Below, in pieces: positions 43,909-55,995 of a DNA stretch of 64,000 nt; position 1 is the stretch's first letter; the number at the start of each line of letters is the position of its first letter. The stretch is from Deinandra increscens subsp. villosa (Eukaryota; Streptophyta; Magnoliopsida; Asterales; Asteraceae), in assembly GCA_039602395.1 (NCBI GenBank), contig JBCNJP010000008.1, forward strand, positions 18,606,354 to 18,670,353, written 5' to 3'. The notes below the pieces were generated by a model that was not told the origin of the DNA, searched no databases, and was given only the letters and a program-made list of their open reading frames with translations. The position numbers and the translations under genes were made by a program.

Positions 43909-45614
43909 TTAGTTTGACCAGTGTGCAGGGTCTTCTAGAAGACCTATTGACGATTGCAAAAGTTGTTGATGGAGGAGTATTCTGCTTAATTTAAATTTCA
44001 TGATAAATCTTTCTAACATGCACATTTTCTGAGGTTCTTAAATTTGCAAAATATCCGTGTTGATTGATCACTTTTCTTTGTTTCGAATTTTTCTCAAAAA
44101 CCCAAAAATAGAGTTTTGTTTTTGTGTAAAATGAAATTCCAAAAAAAAGAAAAAAAATAAAAAAAAATATATATATAGAGTTTTCATTTTAAGTGGGAGA
44201 ATTGTAAGGAAGGTGAGTAATTGAGAAAATGCATGTTATGGAGAGAAAGTTAATACATGCCAAATCTATAATGAAGGAAGGTGAATACATGCCAAATATA
44301 TAAAATTGTGAGAAATTGATCATTGGGAAATGATGGTACAATGGCTTACGTATCTGACTCATGGATAGAGTAGATGAAAGAGCTATAAGATCATTGTTTG
44401 ATATGCTTGGTAGGCTCGGCAAATCAGAAAGTATTCAGATGTGATATACACTAAATACTAATGTTTGACCATGTGGATAACATATTGATGCATATTTCAT
44501 GACACAAAAAAGAAAAATAAGTGTGAAATTCAAAATGAGAAGTCACTGTGTATACATGTGTTCATTTTGCAAAGATTTAAACTTGTTTGATTTTCTTTAT
44601 TTTGTCTAACGATCGGACTTTCTCTGCGTATCGAAAGATCGACCTGATTGTCGTTCGTTTGACGTCTGCTTTATTTTCTTTGGTGTTTCGTATAACTCAT
44701 CAGACTTTCTCTGCGTGTACGGAAGTACCGACCTGATTGTTGTTGGGTTATACAATTTCAACTTGTTTTATTTTCTTATTTTGTTAAATCCGAGGTCCTA
44801 TCTGCGTATCGAAAGATCGATCTTAAGGTAGACGATTTAACGTTCTTATTTCTTTTTGCATGGAAAACAGTTGACTATATCATGAAAATATACTATGCTA
44901 TTGTGAAAAATCACAAGTGCTATCACACAAAAGGAAAAGGAAAGAAAAACTGAAAATGTCTGATAGTGTGTGATACACTGGTCAAAGCAAATCTAATCAA
45001 TACCTTAACATATCCAGATGTTATGAGTATGATTCTGCCTGAGTTTAAATTGGACAAATTATACCGACAATCAGCATGACTTATGTGCTTCGATTAATTA
45101 AAATTGAAGTGCAGTTCAGTGCGTTATGTTCAATATGATCCCATATAGTGAACTTTCTCATACCAAAAATAGTGTTTAATTATGTATTGCAATTTCATAG
45201 CATTTCAGAAAAGAACAAAAAGATTTTCGGAGTGTTTTAGCATAAACTTTGAAAAATCAAAAAGATTGTGTTTCTGCTTTATTTTCGATCTGATCAACAC
45301 GTGATACAAATCAATTTTCAAAAACATATCTTGGAGTCTCGAAGAGACGTTTTGCGCCAAGATTATTTAAATGTTTGAGCAGGTTGCTATGTGTAAGATA
45401 TGACAACTTCAAGTCTTCTGAAGATGTTGATGAAAGACCAGAGATACACTAAAATGTCATCAAGTATTCAAGATCAAGCTACGATCGAGTTGAGGAGGAG
45501 TTTGTTTGAAGATTCATTTCATTGAACGAACAGATTCTATACTTGAGGGGGAGCTTGATTGAAGATACAAAGTTGTTGATGTTGAAGAAATACTGCACAC
45601 GACGAGGGGGAGTT
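43909..45614 (+). other. Element B post-gag non-coding module
   Basis: 1.7 kb without a coding frame, homologous to 3923-5579 of element A. Shared blocks: GTTTGACCAGTGTGCAGG next to the gag stop (43913), TGCTTGGTAGGCTCGGCAAATC (begins 44404), the triple stem-loop (44604-44841), CATATCCAGATGTTATGAGT (45009) and GATTTTCGGAGTGTTTTAG (45221). Purine tracts GAGGGGGAG occur near 45544 and 45604. Conserved non-coding sequence replaces pol. Confidence 0.75.
44604..44841 (+). ncRNA. Triple stem-loop of element B
   Basis: Units at 44604-44663, 44690-44753 and 44783-44841. Basal arms: GTCTAACGA/TCGTTTGAC (one mismatch; perfect in A), GTATAACTC/GGGTTATAC, GTTAAATC/GATTTAAC. Apical hairpins: ATC-GAAA-GAT (44630-44639 and 44808-44817) and GTAC-GGAA-GTAC (44717-44728; the cap is GGGA in A, still GNRA). 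The segment TCTGCGT before each apical hairpin is constant. The spacers between units are AT-rich and similar (ATTTTCTTTATTTTGT-like). Confidence 0.72.
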
Positions 45615-45962
45615 TGTTGATACCTGATATATGCGTCGTGTGAAGTATCAAGCAATGTACAAGATCATGTTAAATTAGGTCTGGCCGAACTAGGTCCAAA
45701 CCTGAAGTTCGGACTGGCCGAACCTGAGGTTCGGCCGAAGCTTGGCCAGCTGGTATAAATATGTGTTTGGTCTTTGTAATTGTTAATTCTGAGCGTGAGA
45801 GATTTCTGCTAAGTGTGTGTTTCTGAGAGTGTTTCTCTGTGTCTATATTCTGAGTGTTACTGATTGTAATTGTTCGTTTTGATCAATAAATCAATTGGTT
45901 AATTACGTTTCGATGTCCGATTAGCTAGATCGAGTAGACGATCCGATGCTCACGCATTTTCA
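45615..45962 (+). repeat. Element B 3' LTR (348 bp)
   Basis: Same ends as the 5' LTR with about 6 substitutions. It is followed by the target duplication GATCC (45963-45967), after which the gag of element G resumes. Confidence 0.94.
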
Positions 45963-47720
45963 GATCCAGACTTATGGATTGCTTTGATGCACCATACGTG
46001 TATCCTGTTGGAGTAAATAATGTGACTATAATGCAAAGAAACCTGGATCTTAATCAAAAACTGATTACACAAGAGAACAAAAAGCATATGGTCTTTTAAC
46101 TCAAGCACTTCCTAAGGAGTTGCTACACCAATTTAAGAGTTGTAAACATTCTCATGAATTATGGACGACAATAAAAGAACGGTGTGAAGGCAATGAACAA
46201 TACAAGAAGAGTAAAAAGAAAGTTCTGAATAAGGAGTTTGATAATTTCAAACATTTTGATGGTGAAGGCGTTCCGGACTTGATTTCAAGGTATTGCCATT
46301 TGTTATCTGAAATGGATAATGTTCAAATCAAGAAGGACGATGAGGAACTTAAGGAGAAATTACTTGAAGCTTTGCCATCAAAGTGGGAATCATATGTGTT
46401 AATGATTATGAATGATAAAGATTATCCAGAATTGACATTTGTGAAATTGTTGGGTAAGCTGCAAGCAAGAGACTTAGAGATGAAAAATGTGAATACAACA
46501 CCTGCAGAAATCCAGAATCCTGACGTGTACTATGGTTCAAACGTGGCAGCAACGACCTTCGTAGCTCGAAATTTACCTGGAAATGTGTCTAACTCAGGAA
46601 ATGGAATGGGTTCAAACAGTTATGAACACAATTATAGTTCTGGAGGGTGTAATGTCTCGATTCCAGCAAGTAACCTGATGAATACTAGTCAAATGGCTAT
46701 GTCGGTTACAACGACAGAAGACTATATGGCTCTTGTATCTGCATTGGTATCATAATATTATGGGGTTATAACTGGTAAGGTAAGTAATGCAGAACTGACT
46801 GAGGAGGATTATCATCAGGTTGATCCGGATGACTTGGAGCTGATGTATATTAATTGGCAATTTGCCATGCTTGCAAGACGGGTGAAGAGATTTTTTAAAA
46901 GGACTGGTAGAAAAGACCTGAATTCTGGAGGAAGAATTGGTTTTGACAAGTAAAAGGTGAGGTGTTATAATTGTTGAAATTTCAAACACTTCGCTCGGGA
47001 ATGCTCTCAACCTAAAAAGCAAGAATACCAAAAGTTTGCTCCCAAGTCTAATGCTTCTGGAACCAACAATGCATCAAATTCAGGGAGTTCTTTAAATTCT
47101 AAACCTAATTCTGAACCTACAAAATCCCTAGTGTCTCAAGAAGACAAAACTTATAATTGGGGTAATCAATTTGCTGATTCATCTGCATTGATTGTGACAT
47201 ATGTGCAGGATGAAGACACCATGACATAATCTACTCAAGATGGAGATGAAATTCATGGCAAATCAATTGATGGAGTTCAAGTTGGAGTCAATGATGAAGC
47301 AAGTGTATCGGATTCAAAGGATGATCATCAATCTTTTTCTAAAGAAAAATTTGCATTCATGGCAAGCTTGTCTGACCAAATTGAATCAGATGCTGTTCTC
47401 TTGTTGGAGAAACAAATTCAAGTTCTAACTGAGGAGAAGGAAGCACTGATCCGTGAATGTGAAGCCGCGAAAGTTGAAGCACTTGACACAGCCAATGACT
47501 TTGAGAACTTATATCAAAAGAGTCTTCCATTGAAGCAACAATATGAGAGGGCTCAGCAAAAGGCTATGGAGATTGCTGACAAGATGATTGCACTACAAAA
47601 TGACATGCAAAAATTAACTGATGAAAACAAAAGTCTGAAGCAGGAGGTTGGTACATTAAAAAGAAACAACATCACAGAATCGGTTGCTCTTATGGCCGAT
47701 ACTTCTAAGGGGTCTTCGCG
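45963..47720 (+). pseudogene. Element G gag, second part
   Basis: It resumes the G gag after element B. An early frameshift near 46000 precedes 46120-46755, with LLHQFKSCKHSHELWTTIKE, CEGNEQYKKSKKKVLNKEF and LEALPSKWESYVLM. A TAA at 46753-46755 lies at the same gag codon as the TAA at 41587 in element B. The following part in the same frame holds a knuckle with a stop inside it (CYNC, TGA, NFKHFAREC). After 47231 comes a coiled coil (47359-47700: LEKQIQVLTEEKEALIREC, LQNDMQKLTDENKSL). A frame change leads into the protease. Confidence 0.85.
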
Positions 47721-49148
47721 ACAACTCATGAACAACATTTGGTTGTTGATAGCGGAGCATCTCAGCACATGACTGGTGATATCTCTTTGTTGCATGATGT
47801 GAAGTACTTCGATGGAGGTAAAGTTACATTTGCTGGAAACAAGGGAGGTCAAGTCACCAGCATTGGTAAATTGTCGAACGGTGCAGTCACATTCGAGAAA
47901 GTTGAGTGCGTCAAAGAATTGGAGTACAATTCTCTTAGCGTCTCCCAGATCTGTGACAAGCAATACACAACTGCTTTCACGGGGAGTGAATGTGTGATAC
48001 TGAAGCCTGAGTACAAGATTCCAGATGAATTTGTTGTGATGCGAGCACCTCGTTTTTTCGAATTTGTATATGCTTGACATGAATTCAGCCAAAGCAACTA
48101 TTGCGGGTCAATGTTTCTTATCAAAAGTAGTTGATGATAGTAGGCACAATACAAATAATCTATGCAGCTTCAACATCTCCCGGCCAACGTAATTGCTTCA
48201 GAGAGAGATTCCATTCTATGGCATCGTCGCATGGGTCACATCCATTATCGCAAGATGAATGAGTTGGGGTGTAGGAATCTTGTTGAAGGGGTTCCGAAAT
48301 AACAGTTTGTATTCAATTATGTGTGTGTGAGTTGCAAAAAGGGAAAGCAGAAGAGAAAATCACATCCACTGAAGAAGTATCATTCCATTGAAGTCCCGTT
48401 GGAATTACTTCACATGGATCAATTTAGTCCTGTGAATCGTAAAAGTATTTCTGGGAATTGGTATTGTCTTGTGGTAACCAATGAATATTCAAGATACTCA
48501 TGGGTTGATTTTCTAGTTTCTAAAGATGAAGCTTCAAGAATTCTTCTTAACTTGATTACTACTCTTGAGTCATTATATAAGTTGAAGGTACGAAGGATTC
48601 GCAGTGATAATGGCACGGAGTTTAAGAATTCTGTCGTGAGGACTTTTTGTACGGAGAAAGGCATCGTACATGAATTCAGTACACCATACACACCTCAGCA
48701 AAACGGTGTGGCAGAAAGAAAGAATCGTACAATCATTGAAACAGCACGAACAATGTTGGCCGATGCTCAATTACCGGTTCCTTTCTGGACGGAAGCGATC
48801 AACATGGCATGTTATGTGCTTAACCGAGTGCTTACGGTTAAACGAATGGGGAAGACATGTTATGAACTTCTCAAGAATCATAAGCCGAATCTTAGTTATT
48901 TGGAGCCGTTTGGGTGTCCATGTACCGTGTTGAAGTCTGCGGGCAAGTTTTATGAAAAAGTTTTTGAAGGCTTGTTTATTGGTTACTCACATATGAAGAA
49001 ACGGGTATTCAACAAGCAGACTGGTACAGTGGAAGAATACTTACATGTTGATTTTCAATCATACACTCTACCGCCCAAAGGTGTTGGACCGGACTGGATG
49101 TTCGACTACAAATCTCTGTTTGAAAATCTTGAATCGACACCAGAAATG
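47721..49148 (+). pseudogene. Element G protease and integrase (truncated)
   Basis: Protease active site VVDSGASQHMTG (47742 on), followed by VTSIGKLSNGAVTFEKVECV and SLSVSQICDKQ. A frame change near 48060 follows. The integrase zinc-binding part is near 48215 (ILWHRRMGHIHYRKMNELG, with a TAA near 48300, then CVSCKKGKQKRK). The core (48321 onward) carries the D-D-E residues in MDQFSPVN, SDNGTEF and GVAERKNRTIIETA, then EPFGCPCTVL. The sequence is open up to STPEM at 49148, where gypsy LTR E2 interrupts. RT, RNase H and ORF3 of this copy are not in the window; the related G' shows that the family had ORF3. Confidence 0.88.
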
Positions 49149-52100
49149 TGTCACACCCTTAATTTCCACTAACGGAGTTTAACCGTGTGGGGTGTGAGCA
49201 AATCAGGATCCCAGTCCATTAGTTACACCAAACAAACAATAAATATGAAAAAAAATGGTATTATACTAAAATATAATACATATATATTCTGAGTTTTACA
49301 AAAGCAGAAGCATAACAAAAATATTTAGTACTTATACAAAGCGTTGACATTCGAGATAACATAACTTGTAAATGACAACCATAACAGGGTTTTAAAGTCT
49401 CATGCATGCATACTCGTGATACTCGAACACCTGCGACCTGAGAGAAACATGTTTAAAGAGGAAGTGTCAACCAAAAGGTTGGTGAGTTCACATAAATGCA
49501 TATCTACAACTAGTGTAGACATGCAGTACGAATACAACAGTCTTTATTCGTATGTAAGTATGTATAGTACAAGTACAATCCATATCGTAGGTAGTGAGCC
49601 TAAGTTCATGTCACTAAAACGTTCGCAACCGAAGCTGACCAATTAGTTGTAGGAATAGTTCCTTACGTGTTTTGCCTTCCCCGTGTCTACTCGATCACGG
49701 TAAGTTAGGATGACATTGTCCTCAGTCCGACCGCATGTCGGGTGGTGCATCTCGTGTACGCTGAGTAGGGTTTGTCAGACCCCAGTCGTACTACCCAATA
49801 TCCCCTCGCTATATGCTATTAACGGTTCGATAAGTAAGGACTTAAAAGATAAAGCATTTTACGTGAACATGTTATATATTCTAGATTTATACTTTAATCA
49901 TACATAAAAGTTGTTGTGTTATCACCCTAACCCGGGTGTAACTTGTTTGTGTGTGTTATCGTCCAAACCCGGACGTAACGTAAAAGGGTGTGTAACTCAC
50001 CTTAGGGTGCACAGCAATTCCAGATAAGTAACACCGCAAGTAGCAATTAACGGGTCTTGTATATAGGGGTGTTCAAAATCGGATATCCGGAAATTCGGAT
50101 ATCCGAATTTCGGATATCCGAAAATTTCGGATAGTTGATTTCACTATCCGAATCCGTATCCGAAAATTCGGATATCCGAAATTCGGATATCCGAATTTTC
50201 GGATACGGATTCGGATAGTGAAACGGATATCCGATTTTTTTTTTTTAATATAAGTCTTTTTTTTTTCAAAATAAAAAGGTTAAATATTATGACAACTACA
50301 TATACTTAATTTTTTGTCCTAAAAAAGACATCAGATGAATTAGTTAGACTTATTTTAGGATTATAAAAAACACCATGCATTTGAATTGATAACAATAATA
50401 TATACTGTTGGATTTATTCTCACAATTTTCTTAGATATATTCAACCAATTATGTATAGTGAAATTTAATATATATACTTAGATCATTTTGTGGCCAAATC
50501 AAGAAAAACTTAACTGTGTAACTCCCGATTGTGTAGAGGAGCTAACATATTGATTTTGAAGTTAGGATTTTAAAGGTATGTTAGAATAATCAAATGTTTG
50601 GAGGTCTGATGGAGATAAATAGAGAGTAAACGAATTAATTTAAAAAAAGGAGTAAATGAATTAATTTTTAAAAAACTAAAAAAAATATTTCGGATATTTT
50701 GATATTTCGGATATCCGAAATATCCGAAAATTTTAAAAAACACTATCCGAATCCGAATCCGAAAAATCGGATATCCGAAATTCGGGTATCCGAATTTTCG
50801 GATATCCGAATTTTCGGATATTTTCGGATTCGGAATTTCGGATATTTCGGGTTCGGTTTTGGATTCGGATTTTTTGAACACCCCTACTTGTATATCCTAC
50901 CAAGCACTTAACGACCATATATACATATAAGTGTGTGTTCAACCGGAAATGACTAAGTCTAAACCAACGGTGAACATATATAATTTCATGGGATGACACG
51001 ACGAAGATCACTAAGTCCATAACGAGTCGAGGATGGCGCATAGCTGAAAAAATGACGATCACGAACGTTGATATAAAGAGTGTATATATATATATATTTT
51101 TATAATAATATGCGTCCGTGAGATTGAATAATAAATACGTGTATATATACGTAACGAGAAACCAAAATACGCTTATATAATTATATTTTTTATGTAAATA
51201 GGTATCTAACGTTCAGAATATTTATATCGCAAAATACGACAAAATATATTATTCGAGAACGCATATTCCATTCAATTATAGAGATTCCCAAAACGTTCAT
51301 TTTATATCTTTAAACACGTAAATATACACGAGTTTATATTTATTTCAAAAATAGGACATTTTTCTAATTTAACATCGAGTCATCAACTAGTATTATATAT
51401 ATTGTGATGAAAGTTTGTGTTATTTAAAATAACGGGTTTACTATCAAAATAAATATTCCTATGAGGGTTCCACGGGTACATGAAATTATTGGAAATGATC
51501 GATTGGTGGTTTCCTTATCAAATCATATCAAAAGAAAAAAAAACACAAGAACACAAAACAGGAAAAAAAGAAAAAGAAAAAAAAAGAATGGAGGTCACTG
51601 AGTTTTGAACTCATGACCTCTTCGTTGAAACCCAGAACATACACCACCACACTACCCGATCCTTTTGTGTTTTAACCCGACAGGAAAATATACAACCACA
51701 ATATTTCGGGTGTCTTCTTCCCCACCTAAACCCTACATGAGCGGACTCCAATGACAACCCAAAAACACATACATAAGCTTCGATAGGAAGGACATGTCGA
51801 TAAAAGAAAAAAAAAACTACTAACCGAATTCAACTAGGATCTAGAGTTACCTCGGCGCGAGTGTGAATGAACTCCAAAAACAACGCGATGACGATAATTC
51901 CGAATGGCGATTCAAAACCAAACCCGTGACAGCCCTTCCGTTCTCGTTGGCGGTGCTTTGTGGAGGTAGCAGGTCGCTCGTAGCTTGATTTGTCATACAG
52001 AAACGCAATGGAAGAAGGCGGTGACGAATCAGCAGTAAGAAAATATAATTGGACGATATCGAGTCGGAGTTGGGTGTCGGTTCTTTGTGATGGCAGAGGA

Positions 52101-52862
52101 TGAAACGAGAGGGAGAGATGGTTGTAATGTGCCAAATATGATAGGATGGAGCTGAGTCCATGGTTCATAACGTTCGTGGCCTGACTAATCGTTTCTGAAA
52201 ACCGAATGAATTTAATTGGTATTAACTCCGACATATGGAAGGACGGACGAACTGTTACCACTTTGATTCTCAAATTAGATTGAAAATGCCAATTTGGCAA
52301 AGACAGTCCCTAACCCTTTTACATAATAGTAAATCAAGTTTTTGTAATTTCAAGAGTAGCTCTTCCAGTTTAATTAAATATATAACAAGTTTAGAAAGTG
52401 TTAAGATCGGTCCATCGAGTTTTATAAATCTCTAACGAACTCTAATAGAGTTAATGGGGAATAACTTTAACCGTATGAATACGTGTGTTTGACCGAATAA
52501 AATCAATGTACTATATATTTAAAGTGTGGACCCTAATTGGTACACATAAAATCATAAATACAAATTTATAATTTATAATAGTGATTCACATATAATCATA
52601 GATTACTGTGTGCTTATATATATATATATTTATAACACATAAAATCATAAACTATTCGTCACATAAAATGACGAAGTGTTCACATGAAATCAAGAAATAT
52701 GATTTACATAAAATCATAAATTATAATTGTTCAAGCTAGTTAACCGACGTCTAGACTCCTGTGTAGTGCTCATAACTATTCTAGTTAACTGAGGTAACGG
52801 ATGTTATTAAAAAGTAACACATGTTATTAGCAGAGTTAACCTGGAAATTACCAGTTGTCACA
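49149..52862 (-). repeat. Ty3/gypsy LTR E2 (about 3.7 kb with a nested MITE)
   Basis: In sense orientation it starts TGTGACAACTGGTAATTTCC (52862) and ends GTGGAAATTAAGGGTGTGACA (49149). It shares with D and E1 the CCTAAGGTGAGTT motif (near 49996), the block around 49729-49810 and GTGAACTCACCAACC (49480-49495). A purine tract (sense CTTGGGGATGA) directly precedes the start, so this is a 3' LTR. A hAT-type MITE is inserted at 50064-50886. At 51590-51665 a tRNA-like pair of box A/box B segments occurs in sense orientation. ORFs at 51830-52300 have no recognisable domain and are treated as chance. Confidence 0.72.
50064..50886. mobile_element. hAT-type MITE (823 bp)
   Basis: Terminal inverted repeats TAGGGGTGTTCAAAA (50064) and its complement ending at 50886, with a perfect 8-bp target duplication CTTGTATA (50056-50063 and 50887-50894), the hAT signature. 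Both ends (50075-50230 and 50690-50870) are built of inverted TCGGATATCCGAA units, while the middle is AT-rich. No transposase is encoded. The subterminal repeats would be transposase binding sites by analogy with other hAT elements. Confidence 0.9.
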
Positions 52863-55246
52863 TCATCCCCAAGTTGAAAGAATTTCCGTCCTGAAAATTA
52901 AGGTAACGCTTAAGGTAGCGCTGTCTAGTTGACTGGGATGAAGGAAAAAGGGAAAGAAAATTTTCAGTTATGACATCGCCCTCAAGTTGAAAAGAAATTT
53001 CGTCTCGGAATTTAATCAGTATTAATTGTTACAAGAATTGCTCTTGAAAGTAATATTATCGAAAGAATTCAGGTCTTTACTCCAAGGGAAGTGATGGACA
53101 TTATGTCCAGGAATGTGTACATCATGCTAAGGATATGTCAAACGTTTAAAGAATTTCGAAAGGAATTCAGGTCAAAAGTGTAAAAAAGTGGTTTTTTCAA
53201 CTAAGCGTTTCTATAAGGAAAGTCGAACAACCGTATTACGAGGATCGTGTCGAGTGACAAAGCTTAACAGAGTAACATGATAACATAAGCGTCCGAAGTC
53301 AAAACTTAGTGTGACGGAGGGATCATATTCTGTCAGAGCAACCCCTAGCTTATCGCACCTAATGCTAGGAGCGAGATTCTCCTTTCATGTCTCATTTTCG
53401 CATATGGTAATCGCATTCACCAATCGCCCGGGTGAATCAGCGAGAATCTAATTTGGGAAGGAGAAAATTGTGTGTGCCTCGAGTCGATCAATGTTCATGT
53501 AATAGACAACGTGTCTAATGAAAGAAAAAAAAGTAAATAAATAAACATCTGAATTTTGCCCCCGAACTTTCAAATAGCATGAAATTTCAAAGACTGATCA
53601 AGTAACGTGAGAAAACTGGTTGATCTGCTACTTTATGGTGTTATGATCAATTAAGTTCACATAATTCCCAATAACATTTAAAATCACTGTTCATGCAATA
53701 ATGATTCAGATGACATTTGAGTCCCTATGAAGGCTTCCATTAATGATTGACATGGTCAAAGCATACTAGCATACAATCTATCATGATAGTCTTACCATAC
53801 AACGCATACAATTGTCCCACTACCTTATATACTAGCATACGGTCCTAACATGGCATATCTCTAGCATATAAGATCATAAACTAACCAATACAACCCATAC
53901 GGTGCAAAGTTGGTGGGACAACTTCACACAGTCTTGTCATTCCCACCGAGGTAGGAGACTTAGGACCTTGTATGGTGTATGGTTTTCATACTCAATCAAG
54001 TTAATACATCCACAACATGTCATTTTCTGGTTCCTAACACGTTTCGTACACATAACTAATCATGCAATTCTAAGCAACTTATGTTTAAACCTGCATTTCA
54101 ATAATTAGTTAGTTTCTATACCCTAAACATAGGATTAGATTCTCAAATTCAACATGCATAGACACTTATGTTTCGTAAACATTTCTCATGAGAAGGTCAA
54201 AGCAAACAAACTATTTGTCATGATTAAAATGGTTCAACAATTGATCACATACTGAAACATAGCTGCGAGTGTACTTGATTTTGTGACAGAAGGACCGAGG
54301 TCCAAAGAGTAATCAAATCTAGTGCAACCATTTCCTTTGAAAAGGTATCATGTAGAAGATTTTTTTTTAAATTACTCAATTCTTTTAAGAATTGCTCAAG
54401 AAATAACATAAACAATTATGTTCAAATTCAACTGGAGTTCAACATTATACGTCATATCATCATACATATTATCCTAGGTAAAGATTCAAAAATTATTGGT
54501 AAGGAGCCAAAAATTAGGGCGAAAGTCCAACTAAATAAAAGTGTAAACTATGAGGTACCGATAATCGACGGTGTCCTATAGAAATATGTATGGAAAGTAT
54601 GTGGGTAGCAATTTAAGATGAAGATCGCCAATGGCTTGGATCGTGAATTCCAGTTGGTGCTGAGATGGAAAGCGTATTGTGGTCGCAATTACACAATCCA
54701 AAGTATGACATGTGAGTTTAGAATGCACCGGTTGAGATACCAATCTGGAAGGTTGTAACTGACGTAATAGATAGTGTAGTGTTCAAGGAGAAATATCCAA
54801 CATGCTTTTGCAAGATTTGGTAAGAAATTCACATCGATAGATATCAAGATGAACGTGTCAACGGTTATACAGTTCCATAGAGTAAGCATCTTGTCAAGAA
54901 GGGTCTTCATTGCTTAAGTTCACAAATGTGTCTGATCTACTTGGTGTTCTTGCACTTTCTGCGATATGAATTGTTCTTTCCAAAATATTGGTTTAAATAG
55001 TGTTTGAAAATATTACATGACGTGAGCATGAAATAAGCGCGTGTCTTCGAAACACAGAACATCAGGGTATTCAAAAGCGGTTTCGGTTTTGGGCGTTTGC
55101 TCATACGAATATTTATTAAGGTTCGGTACATGTTTACCACGAATCAAAAGGTCACATCATGTGTTTTATAGAAAAGGATCGGGGGTGTATCACTTTGGTG
55201 ATGGCCAGGAAGTTTATCAAAAGATGTGGTCAATTTAAAAGTAGTT
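52863..55246 (-). other. 3' untranslated region of the E2 gypsy element
   Basis: No coding region is recognisable on either strand. Two purine-tract-like units (sense CTTTCAACTTGGGGATGA ending at 52863, and CAACTTGAGGGCGATGTC near 52983) are each followed by a TTTCGTC-type segment. At 53933-53976 lies the CTTGTCATTCCCAC...GAGGTAGGAGACTTAGGAC segment also found at both gap flanks (11366, 12012). The gypsy gag-pol has been lost, or lies beyond the element J insertion at 55247. A gene fragment in 54.3-55.2 kb cannot be excluded, but none is supported. Confidence 0.45.
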
Positions 55247-55902
55247 TGTAGGATCGATATAAGTCAGAGTTAAACTTAAACAATTCCCTTTACTTGCAAA
55301 TATAACCTTGCGGAATTAAGTTATATTTTACTTTTCTTAAGCAAATTAGAGTTCTTGTATAATGTAAATGCTTGATTTGCAGAATAGTATAGACAACGAA
55401 ATATCGAATATTCGGCACTATTTGCATTAACTCAAAGCTACACTATTACAAGTGATAACCACACTGCTGTGTAAACTGAGAGATAACAAGCTATATATAG
55501 TGCAGATGAGATCAATCACAGCCATTGATCTCATGTGATCTAATCTAGACCGTACATTACAAAGTCAAATCTAAGCTACCAAAAGAATAAACTTCGACAT
55601 TTGAGACGACTTGCGTGTTGACAGCAACTATCTACTTTTGGAGAGCGGCTTGGGCAGATGTAGAAGCATACGAGAAGCTTTTGCAGGATGGGACTGCTTG
55701 AAAAGACTTCTCAGGAAAAGTCAGGTTGAACTCATTATCTGATGGATAATCGAGTTCACCCGGAATATTCACTAAGTGACAAAACTGCTTCTTTCCGCTT
55801 GAACTTGTTGTTCCGCTTGAAGTTGTAGTTCCGCTTCAACTTCAGCCGGAATTGTCAAAACTTGAGTTCAGCCGGAAAACTTCAAAACTGAAGTTCCTTA
55901 CA
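55247..55902 (-). repeat. Element J 3' LTR (656 bp)
   Basis: In sense orientation it starts TGTAAGGAACTTCAGTTTTG and ends CGATCCTACA. The adjoining purine tract is the complement of ATCTCCCCCTAAGCTGATGC (55903 on). The first part in sense is crowded with TTCCGGCTGAAC/AAGCGGAAC-type motifs (55755-55895). A TATATATAG segment near 55493 is a candidate TATA box complement. The outer flank at 55246 is gypsy sequence. Confidence 0.85.
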
Positions 55903-55995
55903 ATCTCCCCCTAAGCTGATGCTGTCAAATCATTCTTCTAAGTCAAAGTTCTTCTTCAAAATTGACTTGTACCCAAAAATCTTCTTCACCTTGTT

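Larger units (their letters stand above)
39817..45962 (+). mobile_element. Element B: complete gag-only Ty1/copia retrotransposon
   Basis: Complete 6,146-bp element with 348-bp LTRs (39817-40164 and 45615-45962), about 6 differences by eye, a perfect target duplication GATCC and a tRNA-Met primer binding site at 40167-40178. The purine tract GAGGGGGAG (45604-45612) abuts the 3' LTR. The interior consists only of leader, a large gag with two knuckles and a 1.7-kb non-coding module. No pol sequence is found. It shares plan and homology with element A but has different LTRs. It sits inside the gag of element G and is the youngest layer of the nest. Confidence 0.93.

Noticed and set aside
51830..52300. 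A 156-residue minus-strand frame that could look like a small gene
   Set aside because: It lies inside LTR E2, has no recognisable domain, and overlaps a second frame of similar length. LTR leader sequence is the simpler reading.
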